Below are positions 17,120 through 24,793 of a DNA stretch of 64,000 bases, piece by piece. The stretch spans positions 169,251-233,250 of the forward strand of contig JANQPA010000050.1 of NCBI GenBank assembly GCA_028285545.1, read 5' to 3'. This DNA is from Saprospiraceae bacterium (lineage in GTDB: Bacteria; Bacteroidota; Bacteroidia; Chitinophagales; Saprospiraceae). The position numbers were made by a program, and so were the translations under genes. The number at the start of each line of letters is the position of its first letter. Position 1 is the stretch's first letter. Under the pieces are notes generated by a model that did not search any database, was not told where the DNA came from, and was given only the letters and a program-made list of their open reading frames with translations.

Positions 17120-17965
17120 ATGAAGCTTAGAACTATTTGCCTGCTGGCATTTTTGACTGCCTCCTATTTGATATTTAGTAGTCGTTCAGGAGGGCCTGCT
17201 ACCATCCAAAGTATACAAGCTACCGGTTCTCCTTTAGATAATACCAGTTGTGCTAACTCCGGATGTCACTTTGGTGGTGCTTTTAGAACCAATATAACAG
17301 CTGTTTTGCTTAAAGGAGGGGATACTGTGTCCCAGTATATTCCGGGAGAGGAGTATGTTTTTCAGATTAACATCAATTCAATTAATAATCCAGCCGCCTA
17401 CGGTTTTCAAACAGTTGCTCTAATGGGAGAAGACAATGAGAGTGGCGGTCTGTTCCAAAGTGGACCTGATCAAACTAATTTTGTAACCATAAATAACCGT
17501 TTATATGTGGAGCATGCTGCCCCAAGAAATAGCAATGTGATAGAAGTAGGGTGGTTAGCACCTGAAGCTGGTTCAGGTGATGTCAGTTTTTATGCGGCAG
17601 GTAATGCAGTTAATTTGGATGGAGCAACTTCAGGTGATTCTCCATCTATTATGCCCCAGCCCTTGGTTGTTTCGGAAGGGATAGCTAGTGGCATCTTCAA
17701 AGTGGATCGTTTATCAGTCAACTTGAGCTTATATCCTAACCCAGGGTCTGATTGGTTGAATATTGAGATTGTTGGCGCAGACATTGGATCTTATCAAATA
17801 CAGTTGATTGATATTGCGGGGAAAGTAGTTTGGAGTCAACAATTAAATATTATTGAACAACAATTTGTCAAAAAAATTAACTTGTCTGGTTTCCAATTAG
17901 GACTGTATTTTCTAAAACTAACAGACGGTAATGCAGTAGCCACTAGTTCTTTTTTCAAAAAATGA
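17120..17965 (+). CDS. T9SS-secreted protein, choice-of-anchor V type, paralogue with CX4CH
   Basis: A 281-residue paralogue of the protein at 16073, with the same architecture: signal peptide, TGSPLDNTSCANSGCHFGG, anchor-V-like beta domain (AYGFQTVALMG, GSGDVSFYAAGNAVN) and a type A sorting domain (LSLYPNPGSDWLNIEI to the C-terminal FFKK). The cysteine motif is C-A-N-S-G-C-H, with two extra residues between the cysteines compared with its neighbour. Tandem duplication followed by divergence is likely. The T9SS cell-surface location is inferred from the tail. Confidence 0.88.
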   Translation: MKLRTICLLAFLTASYLIFSSRSGGPATIQSIQATGSPLDNTSCANSGCHFGGAFRTNITAVLLKGGDTVSQYIPGEEYVFQININSINNPAAYGFQTVALMGEDNESGGLFQSGPDQTNFVTINNRLYVEHAAPRNSNVIEVGWLAPEAGSGDVSFYAAGNAVNLDGATSGDSPSIMPQPLVVSEGIASGIFKVDRLSVNLSLYPNPGSDWLNIEIVGADIGSYQIQLIDIAGKVVWSQQLNIIEQQFVKKINLSGFQLGLYFLKLTDGNAVATSSFFKK

Positions 17966-18067
17966 GTAAGAAAACACGTAACCTTTTGAATAGTATTGGG
18001 TCATTAATGATACCTTCCAAAATCTCATCGCTTTAAGGAAGAGTTGAAAATCTAAAACCATTCTACT

Positions 18068-18382
18068 ATGGTACGAAATTACCTGATTACAGCGCTACGT
18101 TCATTTTTTAGAAAAAAAGTTTTTTTCTTCCTCAATATTTTAGGTCTGACTTCAGGATTTGTAGTATTTATCCTGATCTCTATATACGTGACTTATGAGT
18201 TTAGTTTTGATAAGTATCATCATCATAACAAACGAATTTATCGGGTTGTAAAACAAGATGTAGATAATTTTTATCAGGGGAATAATACTTTTGGGGTGAC
18301 TCCAGCACCCTTGGCAGGTGGGTTAATGGAGGAATTCCCGGAGGTAGAATCGGCCACTAGAATTATCAGAATTAGAAAGTAA
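18068..18382 (+). pseudogene. Truncated MacB/FtsX-type ABC permease (N-terminal remnant)
   Basis: The 104 codons match the first part of Bacteroidota MacB-like permeases of about 800 residues: MVRNYLITALRSFFRKKVFF, a first membrane helix (about 20-42), YEFSFDKYHHHNKRIYRVV and the start of the MacB periplasmic core (TPAPLAGGLMEEFPEVESAT). The frame stops at IRIRK* and the reverse methyltransferase gene ends 18 bp later. The large periplasmic domains and seven further helices are absent, so the product cannot be functional as a permease. Probably a deletion remnant. Confidence 0.78.
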
Positions 18383-18400
18383 ACTTCCTCTTCTAAAAGA

Positions 18401-19234
18401 CTAAGAACCCTTAATAAAAATAAGTATATCCTGAAAATCCTTACAATCCTTCGGATTCCTCCCACACCAATGTCCAGGAAAAAAGTGCTTAATTTCTAGG
18501 TTGGCTTCTTTGACTATAGAAAAAAGATAGTCTTCTTCAAAAGCTACATTAGCAGATTTAACCCGATCACTCATTAAGCTATAATGACCATGATCATGTG
18601 GGAAGTGAAAATGTTTATTTTTTTCCATTAAGGCCTCAGAATCATTATTGAGAATGAAAAAAGTAGCCAGGCATTGACCACCAGGTTGAAGCACCCGATA
18701 AATTTCCTTCAGATATTGATGGACTTCTTTGGGTAACATGTGTGTAAAGACTGAAATGACCAAAATTCGATCGAATTGATCCTCTTGATAAGGAAAGGTA
18801 AATTGTTCGGCACTGGCTCCGCTGGATTTATACAAATCATTATCAAGGTCGATATATTGGAATTGAAAGTTTGGATACCGGCTGCTAATGTTTTTCTGAC
18901 ACCACTTTACCCCTTTTTTTACTACATCAAAGCCCTCATAACTTCCTTCCGAGTTTAAAAAACCAGTAAGTGCGACTGCCATTCTACCTATTCCACTTCC
19001 TATATCCAGAATTTTATGGCTAGGTAATAAGTCAGTGGAATCCTTTAGATGCCGAATCATCTTTTGTCCTTGTTTTTCGAAATCACCCGATCCTGTAAAA
19101 ATTAAACCTCGTGGAGGAACCATTGGATTTCTTTTACCAGAAAGACTTTCAAAAATATCTAAGGGAAGATACACAAGGCGGCGAACCCAAAATCTGGCAA
19201 CAGGAGGTAAAAAGTAATACAGTTTTCGAAGCAT
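18401..19234 (-). CDS. SAM-dependent methyltransferase, class I
   Basis: A 277-residue protein with a Rossmann-type methyltransferase core. Motif I is ILDIGSGIGRMAVALTG (about residues 71-90); an acidic motif II residue follows in YEGFDVVKKGVKWC; FDRILVISVFTHML and LKEIYRVLQPGGQCLATFF correspond to motifs IV and V-VI (methyltransf_11/25-like). The basic, hydrophobic N-terminus (LRKLYYFLPPVARFWVRRLVY) may touch the membrane. It lies 46 bp downstream of the PhyH dioxygenase gene on the same strand, suggesting the two act on one small-molecule or glycan substrate (inference). Confidence 0.88.
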   Translation of the reverse strand: MLRKLYYFLPPVARFWVRRLVYLPLDIFESLSGKRNPMVPPRGLIFTGSGDFEKQGQKMIRHLKDSTDLLPSHKILDIGSGIGRMAVALTGFLNSEGSYEGFDVVKKGVKWCQKNISSRYPNFQFQYIDLDNDLYKSSGASAEQFTFPYQEDQFDRILVISVFTHMLPKEVHQYLKEIYRVLQPGGQCLATFFILNNDSEALMEKNKHFHFPHDHGHYSLMSDRVKSANVAFEEDYLFSIVKEANLEIKHFFPGHWCGRNPKDCKDFQDILIFIKGS

Positions 19235-19280
19235 ATAGGATATTATTTACAAAGAAATAAACTGAAGGGAATGAAATATT

Positions 19281-20267
19281 TTAGACCTTAGGTTGAATTA
19301 ATGCAGGCCGTTGAGATATTTCATGAAAGCAAATGACTTCTTTCGTGAAATAATGAGCCACCATGCTTTTGCGACTGCTTCCTGGTTTTTCAATAGGACT
19401 TCCTCCATGAATAAGATTGGCATGCCATACAAACACATCCCCTTTATTCCCCTGAAATATCTTTTTTTCCAAATGATTTTTTTGGATAACTTCCTCGATT
19501 TTGTCTTCAAACCGTTTATTACTATCCTTACCTATTAGCCACTTTGTATTCCCTGAGGGATAATCCTGAGTGGAAAGGTAAGGGAGTCGATGGCTTTTTG
19601 GATAAAAAAAGAGGGTTCCATTATCAGGGCTTACTTCTTCAAGTGCCGTCCAGGCTGCTATCAGATGTCCTTGAGGGAAGGTGCTCATGTGGATGAAATC
19701 TGAATGAGCCCTTTGCTCACTACCTTTAATAAAATTGATGGTGTGAAAAGGAATTACTTCTTTTCCCATTACAAAGTTAAGCAGTTGGATTAACCGAGGA
19801 TTTCTAAAAAAGTGCTCATCTATGTAATCTGAGTATTTATAAGATTCCATTATTTTGCGGCCCGTATAGTTGAAATCCACTTTTTTTTGATCGAGTAATA
19901 ATTCGATTTCCCGATTGTGTTGAGTAACCTCTTCTGGCTTGTAAAATCCTTTTAAAATCATATAACCATCCTCTACAAACCGTTTTAACTCCTGCTGAAT
20001 GGAAGGAGAGAATTGTTTATAGCCTACATGTTCTTGCATTTTTTTTAATGCCTCCCCCTGATCCAACCAGGGATGACCAAGAGGGTTAGGTTGAAATAAA
20101 TGACTTCCCAGCGGAAGAAGAATATTGCGTTTAAGACCGTATTTCTTATACAAGGCCTTGTTGTGCAAGAGGTGGTTTCTGTTAAGCCAGTTATTAATAA
20201 CATAAACGGCTTTCAGGCGTCTAAGGACACCCGTATATTTACCAAATAGCTTGCCTAGTGAAATCAT
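19281..20267 (-). CDS. Phytanoyl-CoA dioxygenase (PhyH) family protein
   Basis: A 328-residue Fe(II)/2-oxoglutarate oxygenase. The iron triad is visible as H188-x-D190 (AHSDFIHMST) and H287 (LIHGGS). R299 in SSRKSMVAHYF is the likely 2-oxoglutarate anchor, and SPDNGTLFFYPKSHRLPYLS is the usual segment between them. Substrates in the family range from acyl-CoAs to ectoine and natural products, so the target is unknown. It is the upstream partner of the methyltransferase gene. Confidence 0.88.
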   Translation of the reverse strand: MISLGKLFGKYTGVLRRLKAVYVINNWLNRNHLLHNKALYKKYGLKRNILLPLGSHLFQPNPLGHPWLDQGEALKKMQEHVGYKQFSPSIQQELKRFVEDGYMILKGFYKPEEVTQHNREIELLLDQKKVDFNYTGRKIMESYKYSDYIDEHFFRNPRLIQLLNFVMGKEVIPFHTINFIKGSEQRAHSDFIHMSTFPQGHLIAAWTALEEVSPDNGTLFFYPKSHRLPYLSTQDYPSGNTKWLIGKDSNKRFEDKIEEVIQKNHLEKKIFQGNKGDVFVWHANLIHGGSPIEKPGSSRKSMVAHYFTKEVICFHEISQRPALIQPKV

Positions 20268-20318
20268 TTGCGATGGAACCAGTTAAAACAATGATAAAAA
20301 ATCCTCTAAATTATTTGG

Positions 20319-20349
20319 TGTTTCAAAATGCCGAAAGTATTTTGAAACA
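20319..20349. terminator. 11-bp hairpin with TGTTTCAAAA arms
   Basis: Arms 20319-20329 and 20339-20349 (TGTTTCAAAAT / ATTTTGAAACA) flank a 9-nt loop between the divergent PhyH and ligA genes. The core matches the hairpin at 1057-1097. Because it sits between divergent genes, a regulatory or repeat nature is more likely than termination. Confidence 0.45.
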
Positions 20350-20384
20350 GCCTCAAAAATCTGCTCAGCCAAGATAAAATATTT

Positions 20385-22520
20385 ATGTACACAAAGGAAG
20401 AACAAAAAAAATTATACGAACTATCCAAGTCGTATTTAGCCGAAAATAATAGCCTGGGTTCGTTAAATGTAGAAGATCAACTTTCCTCCTTACGGAAAAT
20501 ACTGGTTTATCATGAATGGAGGTACTACATTCTTAATGATCCGGTAGTTAGTGATTATGAATACGATTTGCTGTATAAACAGTTAGAAAAAATTGAGGAA
20601 GATCATCCTGCTCTGATTACACCTGATTCTCCTACCCAAAGGGTGTCAAATGATTTAATTTCTGATTTTAATTCAGTTCCTCATCTAATTCCTATGCTCT
20701 CTTTAGCCAACTCTTATAATGCAGAGGATTTAAAGGATTGGGATGAACAATTGAAGCGCCTCTGGAACATGGAAGAAGACCTAGACATTGCCTATGCCGT
20801 AGAGCCCAAATTTGATGGGGGTAGCATTGCCCTGGTATATGAAAATGACCAGTTGTCCAGAGCAGCAACCAGGGGCAATGGAACCATGGGCGAAGAAATA
20901 ACAAATAATGCCCGCGCCATTCGATCCATTCCCCTTTCCGCTAAATTTTCAAACCACAAAATAGCCAAAGCCGAACTAAGAGGAGAGGTTTTAATACGGA
21001 AAGACATTTTTCAAAAAATGAATGAGGCACGAGAAAAAGAGGGCTTATCCCTCTTTGCTAATGCCCGAAATACGGCCTCAGGAGGCTTAAGGATGAAAGA
21101 TCCTAAGGATGTTTCCAAAAGAGGCCTGGAAGCCTTCGTTTATACCCTTGGTTATGCCACCAATACGGCTGGTGAAAATATCTTGGATCAATTTGACACT
21201 CACTTTGAAAGCCTGGAGTTAATGGACTCTTTAGGTTTTAAAGTACCTAAAGATGAAAAAAAACTGTGCAAAAATATTGAAGAGGTAATTGAATTTTGCC
21301 AATCCTGGGAAGCACGACGCGAAGCCTATCCTTATGAAATTGATGGAATGGTAGTGAAGGTAAATTCCCGAACCCTTCAGGAAAGAGCAGGTTCTACTGC
21401 GCACCACCCTCGATGGGCCATTGCCTATAAGTTCAAAGCCAAACAAGCAACCACAAAATTGCTGAATGTTGAATACCAGGTGGGTAAAATTGGGTCTATT
21501 ACTCCTGTCGCTAAATTAGAACCGGTTCAGCTAGCTGGTGTAACCGTCTCCTCGGTATCCCTTCACAATGAAGATTTTATTACCGGCAAAGATCTTCGCC
21601 TGGGAGATACCGTCCTGGTGGAACGGGCAGGCGATGTGATCCCCTATATTGTAAAAGCAATGGATGAATTGCGAACAGGAGAAGAAGTTCCCATAGAATT
21701 TCCTAAACACTGCCCTATTAATGAGCTTGGTGATCCTGTGGAATTAATTCGGGAGGAAGGAGAGGCTGCATGGAGGTGTCCCGATTGTGTATGCGGTGCT
21801 CAGGACCTGCAAAAAATGATTTTCCATGTATCAAAATCAGCTATGGATATTGACGGGATGGGAAAATCCATTATCGATCGATTTTTTGATTTAGGTTGGC
21901 TGCAAACCATTGTGGATATTTATCGTTTAGATTACGAAAAAATAGCGGAGCTGGAAGGTTTCGGCCCTAAATCTGCCGAGAACCTTGAAAAATCTATTGA
22001 AAAGGCCAAACAAAATCCTATTCATCGCCTTTTACATAGTCTCAGCATCCATCATTTGGGAAAGAAGGTTTCCAAATTATTAGCCGCTGAAATCAATCAT
22101 GTCCTGGATCTTAAGGATTGGACCCTTGAGAACTTTACTGACATAAAAGATGTAGGGCCGGTAGTAGCTGAAAATGTCATCCAATTTTTCGAGAATAATA
22201 AAAATATTAGGATGCTCGAAGAACTGGAAAGCTTAGGCCTTAATCTAAGCCAAACGGAAGCAGATCGCCCCAAAGTTATTGCAGAAAATGCTCCTTTATC
22301 AGGTAAGACCATTTTATTCACCGGTAGCTTGCAGACGATGAGTAGAAAAGAAGCTCAACAAAAAGCTGAAGCCGCTGGTGCTAAAAATATTAGTGCCGTA
22401 AGCTCAAATTTGAATATATTAGTAGTAGGAGAGAAGGCCGGATCTAAATTGAAAAAAGCACAAGCCCTGGGTACTGTTGAAATAATGACTGAGCAAGAGT
22501 TTTTAGAAAAGATCGGATAA
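20385..22520 (+). CDS. ligA: NAD-dependent DNA ligase LigA
   Basis: A 711-residue protein of normal LigA length with all domains: Ia (NMN-binding, VYHEWRYYILNDPVVSDYEYD), adenylation domain with the KxDG lysine at K142 (EPKFDGGS), OB fold (GKIGSITPVAKLEPVQLAGV), zinc finger, HhH repeats (FGPKSAENLEKSI, IKDVGPVVAENVIQFF) and a C-terminal BRCT domain (about 632-711). It seals Okazaki-fragment nicks. The zinc finger is odd: its cysteines are C443, C465, C468 and C470, whereas LigA normally has CPxC followed by two more distant cysteines. A hairpin follows the stop codon by one base. Confidence 0.96.
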   Translation: MYTKEEQKKLYELSKSYLAENNSLGSLNVEDQLSSLRKILVYHEWRYYILNDPVVSDYEYDLLYKQLEKIEEDHPALITPDSPTQRVSNDLISDFNSVPHLIPMLSLANSYNAEDLKDWDEQLKRLWNMEEDLDIAYAVEPKFDGGSIALVYENDQLSRAATRGNGTMGEEITNNARAIRSIPLSAKFSNHKIAKAELRGEVLIRKDIFQKMNEAREKEGLSLFANARNTASGGLRMKDPKDVSKRGLEAFVYTLGYATNTAGENILDQFDTHFESLELMDSLGFKVPKDEKKLCKNIEEVIEFCQSWEARREAYPYEIDGMVVKVNSRTLQERAGSTAHHPRWAIAYKFKAKQATTKLLNVEYQVGKIGSITPVAKLEPVQLAGVTVSSVSLHNEDFITGKDLRLGDTVLVERAGDVIPYIVKAMDELRTGEEVPIEFPKHCPINELGDPVELIREEGEAAWRCPDCVCGAQDLQKMIFHVSKSAMDIDGMGKSIIDRFFDLGWLQTIVDIYRLDYEKIAELEGFGPKSAENLEKSIEKAKQNPIHRLLHSLSIHHLGKKVSKLLAAEINHVLDLKDWTLENFTDIKDVGPVVAENVIQFFENNKNIRMLEELESLGLNLSQTEADRPKVIAENAPLSGKTILFTGSLQTMSRKEAQQKAEAAGAKNISAVSSNLNILVVGEKAGSKLKKAQALGTVEIMTEQEFLEKIG

Positions 22521-22521
22521 T

Positions 22522-22550
22522 TAATTCAAGTTGCACAGCAACTTGAATTA
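22522..22550. repeat. Solo CAAGTTGC hairpin module, 13-bp perfect stem
   Basis: TAATTCAAGTTGC (22522-22534), ACA, GCAACTTGAATTA (22538-22550). It begins one base after the ligA stop and ends 14 bp before the next start codon. The module at 1259-1279 has the same distance to its gene. No heptamer arms are attached here. Confidence 0.7.
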
Positions 22551-22564
22551 ATTACATTTTTACT

Positions 22565-23314
22565 ATGAACCTTACACTATATCGCTTTCTAAATTTATTT
22601 GGGCTGATTTTTGCCCTTGTAATGAACGCACTGGCAAATGCCCTTCCATTAAATGGAAAAACCACAGGCGAATTATCCGCCCAATATCCCAATAACTTTG
22701 TTCCAGCAGGCTTCACATTTAGTATTTGGGGAGTAATTTACTTATTGCTCATCGCCTTTGTTGTATTTCAGTTTAGTGTGCAGGCAAGGGAACAAGTCAA
22801 AAAGATCGGACTCCTGTTTTTTATTTCCTGCCTGGCCAATGGCGGCTGGATAGCAGCCTGGCATTATGAATATGTAGAGTTGTCTTTGTTGTTTATGCTG
22901 GTGATTCTCTCTAGTCTATTATTGATTTATCTTAGATTGAACATTGCTTTGGAAAAGGTGAGTTCCACCAAAAAATGGCTGATACAGATGCCATTTAGTG
23001 TTTATGCGGGATGGATAACCGTGGCAACCATTGCCAATACAACTGCCTTATTGGTTCATTGGGGCTGGGCTGGAGGAGGTTTGGCTGGATCTACCTGGGC
23101 AGGAATCATGATTCTGATTGCAGGTTTGATTGGCGCTTTTGTCGTCCTGAAACGCAGAGACATTTTTTACGGCCTTGTTCTTATGTGGGCTTTTTGGGGC
23201 ATCTGGAATGGACAACAACCCCTTGCTGAATTTCAACGCATCAGTCTAATAATAGGATGGACACTTATCATGGGAGCAGGAACCTTGGCCATAAGAACTA
23301 AAAGAATGACTTAA
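22565..23314 (+). CDS. TspO/MBR-related tryptophan-rich membrane protein
   Basis: A 249-residue polytopic membrane protein (about seven helices) with the pattern of the long Bacteroidota TspO-like family: NLFGLIFALVMNALANALPL near the N-terminus, PAGFTFSIWGVIYLLLIAFV, CLANGGWIAAWHYEYVELSL and a late WAFWGIWNG. TspO proteins bind porphyrins or lipids; here the function is only family-level. It lies 44 bp after ligA with a hairpin between, so it may be read from the same transcript. Confidence 0.82.
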   Translation: MNLTLYRFLNLFGLIFALVMNALANALPLNGKTTGELSAQYPNNFVPAGFTFSIWGVIYLLLIAFVVFQFSVQAREQVKKIGLLFFISCLANGGWIAAWHYEYVELSLLFMLVILSSLLLIYLRLNIALEKVSSTKKWLIQMPFSVYAGWITVATIANTTALLVHWGWAGGGLAGSTWAGIMILIAGLIGAFVVLKRRDIFYGLVLMWAFWGIWNGQQPLAEFQRISLIIGWTLIMGAGTLAIRTKRMT

Positions 23315-23324
23315 TTTACTCATA

Positions 23325-23522
23325 TTGCACCTCACTTGAGTGTAGAAAGTATAAGGGTTAAAGTAGAAGGTATATGTACTGATAAATAAATTTGTATAAA
23401 ATCAAAGGTTACTAAGCCCGAAATGAAATGAAGGGATTAGTAAGCTTTATGTCCGGCTTACCAATCTTTCTTAGCTTGGTAATCCTTTTCTATCTTATAC
23501 TCTACTTGCTCAGCAACTTTGA
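23325..23522. repeat. Heptamer element with degenerate CAAGTTGC modules at both ends
   Basis: The left arm at 23342-23377 reads GTAGAAA, GTATAAG, GGTTAAA, GTAGAAG, GTATATG in 7-nt phase. The right arm at about 23481-23503 is complementary (TTTCTAT, CTTATAC, TCTAC). Degenerate modules (TTGCACCTCACTTGAG and ACTTGCTCAGCAACTTTGA) sit outside each arm, and an inner inverted repeat (GGTTACTAAGCC / GGCTTACC) occupies the spacer. Confidence 0.62.
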
Positions 23523-23536
23523 TTAATATATAGAAA

Positions 23537-24334
23537 ATGAAAGCTCTAATTTTACAAATGAGGGGGATTGAGGATTCTAGCCGCTTGATAGAACAGCAGG
23601 AATACATCGATTATACTGGTTTGGATAAAAAGCAAATTGACTTTGTAGATTTATATGATGAACCTGATTTAAATCCTGAAAAAGTATTGGAGTATGATGT
23701 ATTATTTTCGGGAGGTATTTCTAAAGATAGCCCTACGGAATTAAGTTGGCCAGAAAGCCGCTTCCCATTCATTCACAATTTTAGAACTCTTATGCGCCTG
23801 GCCATTGAAAAAAAAATTCCAACTTTCCTGTCTTGCGGGGGCTATGTGATTGCCGGACATATGCTGGGGGCTAAAATGTTAAACAGAGTCAGAGATTTTG
23901 AATTGGGAGTCTACCGTCTTCAAAAAACGGAAGCAGCTAAGACCGATATTTTCCTTGGTCCCGTATCTGATCGATTACCCATGGTAGCAGGACATGTGAA
24001 ATATTTTGCCGAAACTCCGCCAGGAACAGAACTCATGTTTTACACTAATGAATATGGACCCAAGATCCCGATCCATGCCTTTAAAGTCAAAAATGCCCCC
24101 TTTTATGCTTTCCAGGGGCATCCTGAAATATCCTGCCAGGAACTTTCTGATCGGATTAAACCAATGTTGTATCGAAAACACTATTTTCCTAAAAGACCAG
24201 GAAATGTTGTAGATGAAAAGAAAGGATATAATGAGGAAGCCTACCTGGCATTTTGTGATTTAGAGGCAGATACTTCAGAAGCACAGGATCTTCTGAAACG
24301 CTTTGTTTCCTTAACTCAATCAGGTATTTTCTAA
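23537..24334 (+). CDS. Class I glutamine amidotransferase-like protein
   Basis: A 265-residue protein with the GATase1 fold: nucleophile C100 in the elbow FLSCGGYVIAGHMLG, then the catalytic pair H195 and E197 in FQGHPEIS. The oxyanion region is DVLFSGGISKDSP. It is a stand-alone GATase without a synthetase domain, resembling GMP-synthase-like amidotransferases that act as glutaminases or gamma-glutamyl hydrolases. The C-terminal 60 residues are extra compared with the core. A short palindrome plus T run after the stop may terminate it before the BlaI gene. Confidence 0.85.
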   Translation: MKALILQMRGIEDSSRLIEQQEYIDYTGLDKKQIDFVDLYDEPDLNPEKVLEYDVLFSGGISKDSPTELSWPESRFPFIHNFRTLMRLAIEKKIPTFLSCGGYVIAGHMLGAKMLNRVRDFELGVYRLQKTEAAKTDIFLGPVSDRLPMVAGHVKYFAETPPGTELMFYTNEYGPKIPIHAFKVKNAPFYAFQGHPEISCQELSDRIKPMLYRKHYFPKRPGNVVDEKKGYNEEAYLAFCDLEADTSEAQDLLKRFVSLTQSGIF

Positions 24335-24394
24335 TCTAAGTATGGGGTTTAGAGAGAAGAAAAATTTTCTAAAAGCTTGTTTTTTTATATTTAA

Positions 24395-24412
24395 TAACGT
24401 ATTTTTACGTTA
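24395..24412 (+). promoter_or_regulatory. Candidate BlaI-type operator
   Basis: TAACGTA (24395-24401) and TACGTTA (24406-24412) form a perfect 7-bp dyad with a 4-nt TTTT spacer, 12 bp before the start codon of the BlaI/MecI-type repressor gene. BlaI family members autoregulate by binding dyads of this size, so this is the natural candidate. The half-site differs from the TACA/TGTA of staphylococci. Confidence 0.55.
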
Positions 24413-24424
24413 AATAATGGAATT

Positions 24425-24793
24425 ATGCGTGAATTAACGAAGGCTCAAGAAGAAATAATGCAACTGATATGGGACATTGGCCGCTGCACAGTCGGAGATA
24501 TTCGAAATGAAATAGAGAAACGTAGCGGAGAAAAACCCCCTCACAGCACCGTATCTGCAGTAGTTCTTGCTTTAGATAAGTTGGGCTACCTAAAACACGA
24601 AACCTACGGACGCACTTTTGTTTATGAAGCAGTAGTTAGCCGTGATGAATATGGACAACAATCACTACAAAAAATAGTTCGCAATTATTTTGGCAATTCA
24701 GCCAGAAAAATGCTGGCTCATTTAATCAAAAAAGAGGATTTAAGTCTTAAAGAAATTAATGATTTAATGAAAAAAATAGAGGAAGATGAATAA
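24425..24793 (+). CDS. BlaI/MecI/CopY-family transcriptional repressor
   Basis: A 122-residue winged-helix repressor. LTKAQEEIMQLIWDIGRCTV and PPHSTVSAVVLALDKLGYLK form the helix-turn-helix, HETYGRTFVYEAVVSRDEY the wing. The C-terminal dimerisation helices end in MKKIEEDE. It overlaps the downstream M56 peptidase gene by 8 bp, the standard blaI-blaR arrangement, so the peptidase probably controls its activity. Autoregulation through the dyad at 24395-24412 is inferred. Confidence 0.93.
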   Translation: MRELTKAQEEIMQLIWDIGRCTVGDIRNEIEKRSGEKPPHSTVSAVVLALDKLGYLKHETYGRTFVYEAVVSRDEYGQQSLQKIVRNYFGNSARKMLAHLIKKEDLSLKEINDLMKKIEEDE

